The notes: generated by a model from the sequence alone, not told the origin. 64,000 nt of DNA from ChocPot-Mid sp043804925 (GCA_043804925.1 JAZDIP010000023.1:62001-126000), one strand, 5' to 3'; numbered from the stretch's first letter, positions 15,766-25,201 are shown. A program made the numbers and translations.

Positions 15766-16542
15766 TTACAAATCCTTCTGATACCGTTCTAAAAACTCCC
15801 GGACAGCAGGGTTATCGGATTTGATAAATTCGTCGGGCTTTCCTTCGAAACGGACAATTCCATCGTCAAGCATAGCAACATCATCGGCTATTCTAAAGAC
15901 GGAAAACATATCATGAGTGATTACAATTGATGTTACATTGAGTTTTTTTGAAAGGTCAGCGATAAGCTTGTCAATTTGTTCGGAGTTCACAGGGTCTAAT
16001 CCTGTGGTCGGCTCATCATAAAAAATGTAGTTGGGACTCCCAACCAAAGCACGTGCGACGCCAACTCTTTTTCTCATACCGCCAGAAAGGTCGGCAGGTT
16101 TTTTATACTTCAATATTTGCCATTCTTTATCAAAGTCTGAACCAGAATCTTGGTCGGGAAGCAAACCGACTGCTGAAAGAACTCGTATGGCTTCTTTTTC
16201 CAATTCAATCTCGTTTCTGTTGCCATGCTCATATAAGCCAATAACAACATTTTCAAAAACATTTAATGAATCAAATAGTGCCGAACCCTGAAACACAAAG
16301 CCCATTTGCCTTCTCATTTCAAAAATATCGCCATTATCAAGGTCTTGTACTCTTTTGCCGTCAACTAAAACTTCACCTTCGTCTGGTTCGAGAAGCCCAA
16401 CTATATGTTTCAATAAAACGCTTTTTCCGCAACCCGATTTACCGATAATACATTTTGCCGAGCCATCGGGAATTGTCAGATTAACTCCTTTAAGAACTGT
16501 CTTTTCACCAAAAGATTTATGTAAGTTTTTTATTTCAATCAT
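15766..16542 (-). CDS. mlaF: MlaF-like ABC ATPase of phospholipid transport
   Basis: 258 residues. Walker A is GKSGCGKS at about 34-41, the signature is LSGGMRKRVGVARAL near 150, and Walker B is YIFYDEPTTGLDP near 175. The combination SGCGKSVLLKHIVGLL and MRRQMGFVFQGSALFDSL is characteristic of MlaF/Ttg2A. It should energise MlaE-MlaD exchange of phospholipids between the membranes. No mlaE gene is adjacent or in the window. The likely mlaD partner is 28 kb away (44354-45289). The gene converges on the propeller gene with only 6 bp between. Confidence 0.9.
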   Translation of the reverse strand: MIEIKNLHKSFGEKTVLKGVNLTIPDGSAKCIIGKSGCGKSVLLKHIVGLLEPDEGEVLVDGKRVQDLDNGDIFEMRRQMGFVFQGSALFDSLNVFENVVIGLYEHGNRNEIELEKEAIRVLSAVGLLPDQDSGSDFDKEWQILKYKKPADLSGGMRKRVGVARALVGSPNYIFYDEPTTGLDPVNSEQIDKLIADLSKKLNVTSIVITHDMFSVFRIADDVAMLDDGIVRFEGKPDEFIKSDNPAVREFLERYQKDL

Positions 16543-16622
16543 GTCTTAGTTTAAAAGTAAAAAGTTAAAAAGTATAAAGTTTATCAAGTACTTGGTAAAA
16601 ATATTAATTAAATTCAAGATAT

Positions 16623-17264
16623 TTATTGTTCAAAAGCAAACTTTGCCGCACTAATTAAAAGTTCAGGTGAAATTCTAATTTTAAAATCAGGATTGATATA
16701 TTCAAAAATAATTGTGCCTTCCTGATTCAAAATAAACACAGCCGGAACAGGTAAAATATGATGATTAGTCCCGGAATTTTCTTCGAGAACCAAAAACATG
16801 CCCTTGTAAATTTCAGAAGCATCATAGGCAATCCCAAGAGATTTGGCACCTGACAAAGTTGAGTCTGAAAGAATCGGAAATTCGAGTTCGTATTTTTGCA
16901 TCATCTCAATATTTTTTGAGAGTTTGTCGGAACTGACAGCTATTACCTGATAGCCCATTTCAGACAATAATTGATTTATTTCCCGGAGTTGTGAAATTTG
17001 CTGATTGCAATACATGCACCAAATACCGCGATAGAAAACTAAAATTGTTGGTCTTTCAGAAATAATCTTTTTTAAATTAACTTCATTTCCGTATATATCT
17101 GTTAACATCATATCAGGAATTTTTTTTCCTATAATCAGCGGAGATATGCTCTGAGGTGATTTGGGTAAATTCAAATTTTTATCATCGGTATTGCAACTAA
17201 AAAATGTTATAAACATCAATGATGCTATTGTAACCAGCAAACAAGTATTAAGTTTTAGTTTCAT
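16623..17264 (-). CDS. Peroxiredoxin-like (AhpC/TSA) lipoprotein
   Basis: 213 residues with a lipobox FFSC at about 22-25, so it is a predicted lipoprotein in the periplasm. The thioredoxin fold is seen in PTILVFYRGIWCMYCNQQ, with a WCxYC motif near residue 81-85, followed by VIAVSSDK and FPILSD. The CxxC motif suggests disulfide or peroxide reduction. The region fits the AhpC/TSA redoxin group, but the motif is not the single-Cys type of classical 2-Cys peroxiredoxins. It lies 45 bp from the ArsC-like gene and may be co-transcribed with it. Confidence 0.8.
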   Translation of the reverse strand: MKLKLNTCLLVTIASLMFITFFSCNTDDKNLNLPKSPQSISPLIIGKKIPDMMLTDIYGNEVNLKKIISERPTILVFYRGIWCMYCNQQISQLREINQLLSEMGYQVIAVSSDKLSKNIEMMQKYELEFPILSDSTLSGAKSLGIAYDASEIYKGMFLVLEENSGTNHHILPVPAVFILNQEGTIIFEYINPDFKIRISPELLISAAKFAFEQ

Positions 17265-17309
17265 AATTAAATTGCTAAAGTTTTTATTTCAAAAATAGCA
17301 ATTTTAAAT

Positions 17310-17648
17310 TTAATCTTTCAACCAATTTTTCCAAATTTCAGGTTCGTAACCTATTGTTGCCTTTTTCTCCTGCCTGACAACCGGTGTTTTGAAAAGCAAA
17401 GGATTTTCGAGTAAGGTTTCTTCAATATCGAATATCATAAATTCAAGACCTTTTTTCTTAAATTCTTTTGAATCTCTGTTTATAAGATTTTCTAAAGGGA
17501 CTGACCTTGAAATATTGTTAAGTTCACCTTTTGAAATTGCTTTTTCATTCAAGTCAACAAAATGCGGCTGGATTTTCCGTTCTTTAAAAAACCGAATAGC
17601 TTTTTGCGTATCCTTACATTTCAATGTTCCGAATATTTGTATTACCAT
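17310..17648 (-). CDS. ArsC/Spx-family protein
   Basis: 112 residues, the family's usual length. The N-terminus IFGTLKCKDTQKAIRFFKER holds the single active-site cysteine of the ArsC/Spx fold at residue 10. The middle has the FKKKGLE and LLENPLLFKTPVV segments, and the conserved arginine after PVV is present (PVVRQ). It is probably a glutaredoxin-coupled reductase or an Spx-like regulator. No arsenic genes lie nearby, so the substrate is open. Confidence 0.82.
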   Translation of the reverse strand: MVIQIFGTLKCKDTQKAIRFFKERKIQPHFVDLNEKAISKGELNNISRSVPLENLINRDSKEFKKKGLEFMIFDIEETLLENPLLFKTPVVRQEKKATIGYEPEIWKNWLKD

Positions 17649-17909
17649 ATTTCAACCTAAATTTAAAAAATAAAATTTTTCAAATATTTTACAAGATTTA
17701 CCGATTAACTAAAACAATCAATAAATATTTTCATTTTGACGTTGACATTTACTCAAAATTTCATACAAAATTAAAAACTTTAAAAATCAATAATACAAAC
17801 ATAACTAATCAATTTAAATGGCACCTGAAATTAAATTTTATTTGAAAGTGATTTATATTTTGTTTAATTTATATTAGTTATAAGTTAAAATTTACCGGAT
17901 ACAATTAAT

Positions 17910-19505
17910 ATGAGCAAAAAGAATCGGCATATAATCATGTATAGTTTATACAAAATGGAAAGTATCATTTTATTAACCGTTCTTATGTATTCATGCAGTC
18001 GTCCTCCAAGCTATACAAGATATACATTTACACCTGAAGACAATCCTTCTGTTTTCAAACAAGATAAGAATGATTGGGATATTAATAAGGAAATTATTTT
18101 TAAACTTCATATGAGGGATGGCTCAGTTTATATAATGAAGGACTGGAAAATAAACGACGGGGACTCTGTTATTACCGGGTTTGGGGGATTACTGGATGTA
18201 AATAGAAATCTTATCAAAAAAGATAATTTCACTATATTTATTAAAGATATAGCTTTGGTTGAAACTAATGAGTTGAATACTAATCCATCAATAATAACTC
18301 TTGCTTTGGTGACGGGTGCTTCTTTGGGTATGACAATTTACTGTATTATGAATCCAAAAGCTTGTTTCGGGTCATGCCCTACGTTTTATGCATCGAATGG
18401 AAGCGAGATGCAATTACAAGCCGAAGGTTTTTCAGGGGCAATAGCACCATCTTTAGAAGACAAAGATATTGATGCCCTATATTTTGCAAAAGGGGACAAT
18501 GGCAATTTATTACTAAAGATGAAGAATGAAGCTTTGGAAACTCATGTCGTAAGATATGCCGATATACTTGCAGTTCCAAAATCTGAAAACAGCAGAGTTT
18601 TTACTTCCGGTGAAGGTAAATTCTACAAAACGGAGAATATTATTTCACCTGCATCCGTTAAAGCAGAAGAAGGTGTAATAACTGAAAAGCTTATTAAATT
18701 TGATAATAGACAGAGGTTCAGTTTAGCTGATTCGAATGATTTGGCGAAAAAGGAATTTATTGAAATTAATTTTAAAGATTTGCCGGCAGGAGAAAAGGGA
18801 TTAATTCTTGCATACAGACAAACCCTGATGACTACATTTATCTTTTACAGTACGCTTGGATATATGGGTAATTCTGCAGGGAATTATTTTGCAATGCTGG
18901 AACGAGACGATGGTAGTTTCATGAAAAGTGTTTACGGTTCTAAAGAAGTTCTCGGAGGTATTAAAGTTTATGTTCAAGATAAAAATGAAGAATGGAAGGA
19001 TTTAGGAGAATTTTTTGAGTTAGGTCCCATTTCCACTGATATTCAATTATTGAAGTTGAATGAAAGCATACATGGAGATTGTAAACTCCGTCTGGAACTT
19101 ACTAAGGGTTTGTGGAGACTCGATTACTTAGCACTTGCAAATAAAATTAAAGAAGTTCAACCAATCAGGATTCAACCTTCTTATGTCATTAAGGAAAATT
19201 CAAATGATAAAAAGGCATTTGAAGAGTTAACAGATAATGCCCAAACACTTGCAACATTACCCGGGGATGAATACTTAATCAATTACAAACTACCCGATGA
19301 ATATCAAGACTATGAAATTTTCCTTGAAAGCAAGGGATACTACATTGAATGGATGAGAAAGGAATGGACAAAGAATGAAAATCCTTTGATGCTTTCAAAA
19401 CTAATATTAAATCCTAAACAATTTTTCAAAGATATTGCACCAGAATTTAAAAAGCTGGAGCCAAACATGGAGGAATCTTTTTGGAGGAGTAAGTATGTTA
19501 GATAG
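17910..19505 (+). CDS. Large lipoprotein of a conserved unknown family
   Basis: 531 residues with a long n-region and the lipobox LMYSC (Cys about residue 29). A hydrophobic stretch IITLALVTGASLGMTIYCIM lies near 130-150, followed by the motif CFGSCPTFY and FSGAIAPSLE. I have an impression of similar wording in uncharacterised proteins of several phyla, but no function is known to me. No enzyme motif is visible. It overlaps the next lipoprotein gene by 11 bp, so the two are likely translated together and may act together. A heptad array starts at its stop codon. Confidence 0.75.
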   Translation: MSKKNRHIIMYSLYKMESIILLTVLMYSCSRPPSYTRYTFTPEDNPSVFKQDKNDWDINKEIIFKLHMRDGSVYIMKDWKINDGDSVITGFGGLLDVNRNLIKKDNFTIFIKDIALVETNELNTNPSIITLALVTGASLGMTIYCIMNPKACFGSCPTFYASNGSEMQLQAEGFSGAIAPSLEDKDIDALYFAKGDNGNLLLKMKNEALETHVVRYADILAVPKSENSRVFTSGEGKFYKTENIISPASVKAEEGVITEKLIKFDNRQRFSLADSNDLAKKEFIEINFKDLPAGEKGLILAYRQTLMTTFIFYSTLGYMGNSAGNYFAMLERDDGSFMKSVYGSKEVLGGIKVYVQDKNEEWKDLGEFFELGPISTDIQLLKLNESIHGDCKLRLELTKGLWRLDYLALANKIKEVQPIRIQPSYVIKENSNDKKAFEELTDNAQTLATLPGDEYLINYKLPDEYQDYEIFLESKGYYIEWMRKEWTKNENPLMLSKLILNPKQFFKDIAPEFKKLEPNMEESFWRSKYVR

Positions 19506-20154
19506 AAGGAAGGAAAAGGGAAAAGGGAGAAGGGAAAAGGGAGAAGGCAGGAAAGTAACTTTGTTGAAAAATCAGTTAAGAATTGGAGTTTTGGTTTTCA
19601 TTGTTGCTTTATTATTCTTAGGATGTGCTACTACAAAGGCACCAAGAGGATGGCTGGAATCACCTAGTGATGTTGATTTCAAAGCATGGGGTGGTTGGGT
19701 ACAGCTCAAGGTATTACCGGACAAGGCAAAATCCATTGAGGATTTTGATGATAATTTCTCTAACTATGATTTGAATGTTGGCGGAGGAGAATTTATTAGC
19801 TTTCAGGACAGTTTGGTCTATGTAATATTTAAAAATAAAGTTTTAAAAATTCCTTTCTACAGGATTTATCGTGCAGAACTTGAAATTTCTTCTGATAAAA
19901 AAGGATGGCTGGCACTTTGGACCGTACTGGGTACTTTATCAACTGCAAGTCATGGATTTGTATTGATTTTTACTGCACCGGCATGGCTGTTATTTGGTAC
20001 TGCAGCAACAGTTGGAGAATCAAATCGTAACAGATTCAGGCAATATACACCTGATTATGACTGGTGGGTTAGAGCAAAGAAATTTTCGAGATTTCCTCAG
20101 GGACTACCCAAGGATTTTGATTTGTCGCAGTTGAAGTCAAAAATGGTAGAGTAG
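19495..20154 (+). CDS. Lipoprotein translationally coupled to the preceding gene
   Basis: 219 residues from the ATG at 19495. GGAGGAG at 19483-19489 decides this start over the upstream in-frame ATG at 19435. The N-terminus is very basic (RRKEKGKGRREKGEGRK) and is encoded by a purine heptad array. A helix and lipobox, LLFLGC, then follow at about 44-49. The mature part contains APRGWLESP and a later hydrophobic segment, GFVLIFTAPAWLLFG. If translation instead began at a TTG at 19561 or 19564, the leader would be an ordinary lipoprotein signal. Function unknown; the overlap suggests a complex with the upstream lipoprotein. Confidence 0.72.
   Translation: MLDRRKEKGKGRREKGEGRKVTLLKNQLRIGVLVFIVALLFLGCATTKAPRGWLESPSDVDFKAWGGWVQLKVLPDKAKSIEDFDDNFSNYDLNVGGGEFISFQDSLVYVIFKNKVLKIPFYRIYRAELEISSDKKGWLALWTVLGTLSTASHGFVLIFTAPAWLLFGTAATVGESNRNRFRQYTPDYDWWVRAKKFSRFPQGLPKDFDLSQLKSKMVE
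19504..19559. repeat. Purine heptad array read as protein
   Basis: Eight words in register: AGAAGGA, AGGAAAA, GGGAAAA, GGGAGAA, GGGAAAA, GGGAGAA, GGCAGGA, AAGTAAC. It begins at the stop codon of the upstream gene and forms the basic leader of the downstream one. Confidence 0.85.
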
Positions 20155-20224
20155 AATATTGAAGGAACTGTCTTTTTTATAAGATGTGATTTGTGAACAG
20201 AAATATGAAAAGATAGAAAGACCG

Positions 20225-20366
20225 AAAAAAGGGGTTGTCTCAAAAGTGACATTAACAGCGGAACGCAGTGAAGCGAAGAATCCAAAAACCGCATGAATAC
20301 TGGATTCCTCACTTCGTTCGGAATGACGATTTGTCAATATTTTGACTTTTGAGACAGTCCTTTTTT
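20225..20366. mobile_element. 142-bp inverted-repeat (MITE-like) element
   Basis: The outer arms are AAAAAAGGGGTTGTCTCAAAAGT (20225-20247) and ACTTTTGAGACAGTCCTTTTTT (20345-20366), nearly perfect complements. Between them lie GAATCCA and TGGATTC half-sites and the text CACTTCGTTCGGAATGACG, part of the dispersed-repeat style seen elsewhere in the window. There is no coding capacity. It could be a MITE whose ends match an insertion sequence, or an extended bidirectional terminator between convergent genes; the T-runs outside the arms allow the second role. It occupies most of the 298-bp spacer. Confidence 0.6.
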
Positions 20367-20422
20367 AATATTTTCAGATACTGAAAATTAATATATTCCT
20401 GACTTCTTTTATCCTGTGATAT

Positions 20423-20457
20423 TGTCAACAACTGACGACTGTCAACTGTCAACTAAC
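20423..20457. repeat. Heptad array AACTGTC at a gene end
   Basis: Words TGTCAAC, AACTGAC, GACTGTC, AACTGTC, AACTAAC. Read on minus this is TTGACAG-type text, and it supplies the TAG stop (20453-20455) of the next gene. Confidence 0.8.
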
Positions 20458-23002
20458 GTACAACCTGCAAAGGCAATGTATGCGTTACATTCCCGATTGT
20501 CAATCTGACAAAATAAGTACCTGAAACAAGATTCGATGTATTGATTCTGCTTATGTTGTCTCCTTTTACTGCGTCGAAGTTAATTCTGTAAACTTCTAAT
20601 CCCATGGAATTAACAAATGAAATCCGGGCTTGATTTTGTTCGTTGGAAGTAAATTCCAAAGTTACAGTTTTCCCGGCAGGTGTAGGATAAAGCATCGCAT
20701 CAAAAATATTAACTTCGCTTTCATCAACTCTGACTGGTGCTTCGCTCATAGCAAATTCCATCTGTATATTCGAATTCTTCTCGAAGTCTGTTTGAATCTG
20801 GCTTTCGTAAGTATCGAAGCCGACTTTATCGGCAATCAATTTTAAATTACCTACGGCTACTTCCTGCAAATTAAATTCACCTAAGCTGTTTGTGTATCCG
20901 TAATCACTAACGGTTCCGAATTCATCAACAACATAAATCAATGCTCCTGCAACAGGAATACTGCTTTGTGATTTCTCGGTTTGCTTCACGATTTTTCCGC
21001 CGCCGGAATTAATGATTTTTCCACCAATTTCAACCAGTCCAATATCACCTCTTTCGCGGTGCATTATTTCATAAATTATATCAATCATTGCATCATCAAC
21101 GCTAATGATTGTTCCGTCTTTCCACTTCAAAACAGCATAATCATTTTGCTTATAATATCCGGGAACATAATTTTTGTCCAAAGGCATTGACATTACAACA
21201 TAATCACCTGGAATCAACCGGTCAAATCTGAAATATCCCTGCTCATCTGATTCTGTCGTAAAGACCGTATTGACTTTATCGAAATATTGATTGCTCGGTC
21301 TAACGCAATATGCAATCAACTTAGCTTTCAAAGGTCCGTTATCTTTATTTATCACTATACCGGTAAAACCGCCTTTGTTGATTTCGTCTGCTTTTTTCAT
21401 TGCAAAATTTATATCGCTCAAATCACCTGTCAATTCAATGATGTCTGCTTCCATTGGATTGGTTGCAGATTCATAATAGATGACCATATATTTAACACTA
21501 TTCATAGCTGATATAGCTCTTGCGATATACTCATGGTTATCCTGAAGAGTGATTGTGTAATTCCCGTTTTCATCAGTTTTAGTAATAAAACTGTGACCTG
21601 TAGTATTCTTCGAATCCTGGAATAAATTTTGTACAGGAATGAATTCTACCTGTGCATAAACGGGCTCATTGGTTTCAGCATCGTAAACTTTTCCTGTAAC
21701 TGTATATGTCTTCGGGACAGGGAGCATTTTTACGACAGCATTTATCTCAATTTCATCTTCACATGCAACTGTAATTCTCTCGGCATCTGTTACAAACTCT
21801 GCATCCATATACCATTCCGGTTCAAATGTTTTACCGGAAATATCCAGAGCATAATTGCCTTCGGGAAGATTAATTGAGTATTGACCTTCTTTAATCTCGC
21901 TTTTGAATAATGACATTTCTTTAGCATTGCTATTGGGGTTCCTATCAAGCTTCCATGCACTTACAATTCCCTCAGTAACAGGCACATTATCTTCGGAATT
22001 TACCATGCCTTTGATGTATGCACAAAACTTTGGCGGGTCCTGATGACCTTGACCGACAACAATAACAAACTTGGCTAAACTATGAACATCCGGTTGACAT
22101 TCCAGATATGCTTTGACCGTAAATTCATATTTACCTTCTTTAGTTGCCGAGAAAACAAATATCCCGTTCTTTTCATAATGAAATCCTTCAGGTAAATCTC
22201 CCTGAAACTCACAAAGAACAGGGCAATTAATATTTGATTCGAACCTCATCTGATAAGTTATCGTTTCACCAAGATTCATGTTAATCATCCCATTTTCAGG
22301 AACCATGATTTTTACAAAAGCTTGTCCATTATTTCCATCTGTAACACGAATAACAAAGCTTTGTTCTACTACTGCGTCCTGGTCACATTCAACAAGAAAT
22401 GCCCTGACCAATACTTTATATTCACCAACCGCAGTTGGAATCCAGATAATATTATTTCCCTCTATGTACATTCCTTGGGGACCCTCCACAAGTTCAAAGC
22501 CGATTTTGCAATTGTAACTGCTGTGAACTTTCATGCCATATACATATTTCCCACCTATATTTGCATTAGTCGGAGCTGTTGAAGCAAATTGGAATAAAGT
22601 ATTATTATTCCCTTTTATTTCGATAGAAATTGCATCAGTCCTTTCACTTTCAAGAACAATACCGTTTTGATGTAAACCTGCTCTCATAAAGAAATGATGT
22701 ATTCCAGGATGAAGATTATGAATATAATAAACATATTCATTCCTGTTAGGGTCGGCTTTAATTTGTGCATTCATTATCAGTTTTTCCTCATCATTAAAAT
22801 GAGAATAAATTGAATAAATATTCGGGGCAACACCTTCCTCGTTAGCAGTCCATGTAATTTTTACTGCAGGACCTGAACTTGTTTCCTCAACTGATACCTG
22901 AAAGTTCTTTGGTGGCAATGGATTTTGTTGTTGCGCTGTAACTCCTGCAATGCTTATTACCATCGCAAGAATTAAACCAATAGTAAGTTTTAAAGTTTTC
23001 AT
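20453..23002 (-). CDS. T9SS-sorted protein with FN3 and carboxypeptidase-regulatory-like domains
   Basis: 849 residues. GGAGGA 4-9 bases before the ATG at 23002 fixes the start. A signal peptide spans about 1-23. An FN3-like domain is at about 28-125 (PKNFQVSVEETSSGPAVKITW), and two Ig/cadherin-like domains lie around 130-315 (EGPQGMYIEGNNIIWIPTA). Three to four carboxypeptidase-regulatory-like domains follow to about 770 (VTGKVYDAETNEPVYA, TGIVINKDNGPLKA, VAGALIYVVDEFG). The C-terminus is a T9SS sorting domain (LYPTPAGKTVTLEF, LVSGTYFVRL, ending LQVVR). It has no catalytic motif, so a surface structural or binding role is likely. Confidence 0.85.
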   Translation of the reverse strand: MKTLKLTIGLILAMVISIAGVTAQQQNPLPPKNFQVSVEETSSGPAVKITWTANEEGVAPNIYSIYSHFNDEEKLIMNAQIKADPNRNEYVYYIHNLHPGIHHFFMRAGLHQNGIVLESERTDAISIEIKGNNNTLFQFASTAPTNANIGGKYVYGMKVHSSYNCKIGFELVEGPQGMYIEGNNIIWIPTAVGEYKVLVRAFLVECDQDAVVEQSFVIRVTDGNNGQAFVKIMVPENGMINMNLGETITYQMRFESNINCPVLCEFQGDLPEGFHYEKNGIFVFSATKEGKYEFTVKAYLECQPDVHSLAKFVIVVGQGHQDPPKFCAYIKGMVNSEDNVPVTEGIVSAWKLDRNPNSNAKEMSLFKSEIKEGQYSINLPEGNYALDISGKTFEPEWYMDAEFVTDAERITVACEDEIEINAVVKMLPVPKTYTVTGKVYDAETNEPVYAQVEFIPVQNLFQDSKNTTGHSFITKTDENGNYTITLQDNHEYIARAISAMNSVKYMVIYYESATNPMEADIIELTGDLSDINFAMKKADEINKGGFTGIVINKDNGPLKAKLIAYCVRPSNQYFDKVNTVFTTESDEQGYFRFDRLIPGDYVVMSMPLDKNYVPGYYKQNDYAVLKWKDGTIISVDDAMIDIIYEIMHRERGDIGLVEIGGKIINSGGGKIVKQTEKSQSSIPVAGALIYVVDEFGTVSDYGYTNSLGEFNLQEVAVGNLKLIADKVGFDTYESQIQTDFEKNSNIQMEFAMSEAPVRVDESEVNIFDAMLYPTPAGKTVTLEFTSNEQNQARISFVNSMGLEVYRINFDAVKGDNISRINTSNLVSGTYFVRLTIGNVTHTLPLQVVR

Positions 23003-23043
23003 TTTTCCTCCATGTATTTTTTTACTAATTTAAATCAAATTTC

Positions 23044-23652
23044 TCAATAATTAAAATGCAATCTTGTTTTTATAAATAACGAATCCGGAATGGAAATAAT
23101 ATTTCCTAAACTATCATTTTCATAATAAAAACGTTTATCGAAAATCATTGCGTCAAGATAAATCCAAAGTTCTTTGTTATCTTTATCCTGACTAAAGGCG
23201 ATATATGTTTTATTCTTCGTTGGGTCAGAAGTTATTGTCGTATCGTAAGCTGCATTTGTCCAGCGATGAATTTTATATTTTACATAAGAATCCGGAGTTG
23301 AAGAATTATTAAGTGTCAGGGAATTGCCTGTAACAGACAAATTGTTTATATTCAAATCAATAGAGAATAATCCAATCTTTGTAAATTCAAAGTTTGTTGT
23401 TATTGCAGATGAAATGGTTATTGTACCCCAGACGATTGGTGTATTGCTGACTGTATCTATTTCAAGCATTGCTTTTTCTATAACAAATTGTTCATCAGTC
23501 CCATTAGTTTCAACGTATAAAGAGATTAATGATAATGGAACCGAATCCATGGGCTCTGGAAGAATGATGTTTCTTTTTGTGTTAATATCCCATGGTGATT
23601 CACAGGAAATTAAAAAAAACAATAAAAACAATATGCTTAAATATTTTTTCAT
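23044..23652 (-). CDS. Lipoprotein of unknown function
   Basis: 202 residues from the ATG at 23652; a TTG two codons upstream is also open. The signal peptide ends in LISC (Cys about 17). The rest is beta-rich (EFTKIGLFSIDLNINNLSVTGNSLTLNNS) without a recognisable family. It precedes the T9SS gene on the same strand, 41 bp away, so the two may be co-transcribed and the lipoprotein could serve the same surface structure. Confidence 0.7.
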   Translation of the reverse strand: MKKYLSILFLLFFLISCESPWDINTKRNIILPEPMDSVPLSLISLYVETNGTDEQFVIEKAMLEIDTVSNTPIVWGTITISSAITTNFEFTKIGLFSIDLNINNLSVTGNSLTLNNSSTPDSYVKYKIHRWTNAAYDTTITSDPTKNKTYIAFSQDKDNKELWIYLDAMIFDKRFYYENDSLGNIISIPDSLFIKTRLHFNY

Positions 23653-23752
23653 CAACAAAAATACATTAAAAATTCATATTACTACAATATAATAACACAA
23701 AAAGGGGAAAATGGTTGCAAAATTTCCAAATTTTCTTGATTTCTCCCTTTTT

Positions 23753-23800
23753 GTCATACTGATACTGTCGAAGTATGTCGTTGCGAGCGCAGCGAAGCAA
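23753..23800 (+). repeat. Dispersed GTCATACTG..GTCGAAGTATG and TTGCGAGCGCAGCGAAGCAA repeats
   Basis: Two short palindromic repeat types lie back to back in the spacer between the lipoprotein and anti-sigma genes. The first matches copies at 688, 3461 and 35101. Confidence 0.6.
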
Positions 23801-23859
23801 ACTCCTCTGTCTTCTATCTCATATTTTCTAAAATCAGTCCAGACTCAGCCGCCAGCTGT

Positions 23860-23901
23860 CTTTTAACTTAACATTTAAAACTTAGAACTTAAAACTTCAT
23901 A
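23860..23901. repeat. Heptad array CTTAAAA at a gene end
   Basis: Words CTTTTAA, CTTAACA, TTTAAAA, CTTAGAA, CTTAAAA, CTTCATA in register. The TAA stop of the anti-sigma gene (23889-23891) is in the CTTAAAA word read on minus. Confidence 0.78.
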
Positions 23902-25172
23902 AACATACCATAAGTAATACCCAATTTTTCAGTCGAATAAAATCTACCTTGTTCCTGGTAAACAAGTGAACCGGCTTCAAATCCGAGCATTACCCCAATT
24001 CCGTTATCCGAAACAAATTGCAGGCCTGCTATGGCTTTTCCGTATGGTCCGACTTTAGTTGATGCCACGGTCAGATTCAAAAATGGTTGACCATTTGCAA
24101 GAAATTCGATTTTGTCTTGCCAATTGTATTTGAAGCCGAATCCTGCCCACCATAGTACAGGATTTTGCTCAATTCTATAAAGTGTATTATTCTCGACATG
24201 ATGGAAAACCTGACTGAATGGTTCTTGTCCTACTTCCATCCCGAAATGTATATTTTCTGATAGAGGAATATATGCACCGAATTCAAAATTCTTGAACATA
24301 CTTCCCGTTACATTTTCAAATTCGACATCGGGAAAAGATGTACCTGACATCGCTTTGGCTTGTAGAAGAAGTGAATGACCTTTTTCGGTAATGGGATAAA
24401 AATTGTTTGCCAAAACAAATTCCCGATTGTTCATATTTTGTGATGACAATTGAATTGGTTTTAAACTTCCGTTGTTAAATTCAAAAAACGATACAGGTTT
24501 CAGCATACTCAACCAAGATTTTGAATCTTCACCAATTACATCCAATGCCGGTGTGTTTTCTTTCTCCGGTTCGGATGTTGCAACTAATTGCGTTGGTTCA
24601 CTTTCGGTTTTGTCATCATTCTTTGTTATATAAACATATTTAATTTTTTCCTTGATTATTACATTGCTTTGATGAGAAGCTTTGTTATCAGTATTTACTT
24701 GAGAATTTTCCTGACCGATTATTACATTAGGTATGGCACTTGATTTACTATATTTACTTTTAGTTCCCGAAGCAAATTGATTTTCTTCGGATGAATACTT
24801 ATTCCCATTAAAATTCATGAACAATAAAGCGGTAATTAGAGAAGCCAGGACAGCTGTTACTGCAGGATTCCATAATTTTTGTTTCATCAAACCCAAAAAA
24901 CCGGTTGGAATATCTCGTACACCCCTGAAAGCCACGGGTACAGCATATCCAAGTTTACTGAATATCCTTTGAGTTGCTGAAACAGGTGGTGTAAAAGCTT
25001 CGACATCTTTTCTGATTGATTCCCTGATCGCTATGAGTTCCCGAAGCTCATTGCGTAACTCTTCGTTTTGCATCAAAGATGCATACAAAGGTGTTTCCAT
25101 TGTGCTGTCCAATTCCCCGTCGAAAAGGAGATGCAACATCTCTGATGGATTTTGTGCGTTGTATGTATTCAT
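23889..25172 (-). CDS. Transmembrane anti-sigma-like protein with barrel-like C-terminal domain
   Basis: 427 residues with no signal peptide. Residues 1-85 are a soluble, acidic helical region with a LFDGELD motif, the position and style of an anti-sigma domain. There are no zinc-ligand cysteines. One transmembrane helix lies at about 105-122 (AVTAVLASLITALLFMNF), followed by a ~100-residue linker rich in Ser, Asn and Lys. From about 225 the sequence is amphipathic beta (FKNFEFGAYIPLSENIHFGM, PVLWWAGFGFKYNW, GKAIAGLQF), and it ends in YGMFMKF, the aromatic C-terminus of outer-membrane proteins. It lies 29 bp after the ECF sigma gene. The pairing makes anti-sigma the best call; the barrel assignment is inference from pattern. 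Confidence 0.7.
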   Translation of the reverse strand: MNTYNAQNPSEMLHLLFDGELDSTMETPLYASLMQNEELRNELRELIAIRESIRKDVEAFTPPVSATQRIFSKLGYAVPVAFRGVRDIPTGFLGLMKQKLWNPAVTAVLASLITALLFMNFNGNKYSSEENQFASGTKSKYSKSSAIPNVIIGQENSQVNTDNKASHQSNVIIKEKIKYVYITKNDDKTESEPTQLVATSEPEKENTPALDVIGEDSKSWLSMLKPVSFFEFNNGSLKPIQLSSQNMNNREFVLANNFYPITEKGHSLLLQAKAMSGTSFPDVEFENVTGSMFKNFEFGAYIPLSENIHFGMEVGQEPFSQVFHHVENNTLYRIEQNPVLWWAGFGFKYNWQDKIEFLANGQPFLNLTVASTKVGPYGKAIAGLQFVSDNGIGVMLGFEAGSLVYQEQGRFYSTEKLGITYGMFMKF

Positions 25173-25201
25173 TTCTTCACTCTATAATTTTATTACATAT
25201 T

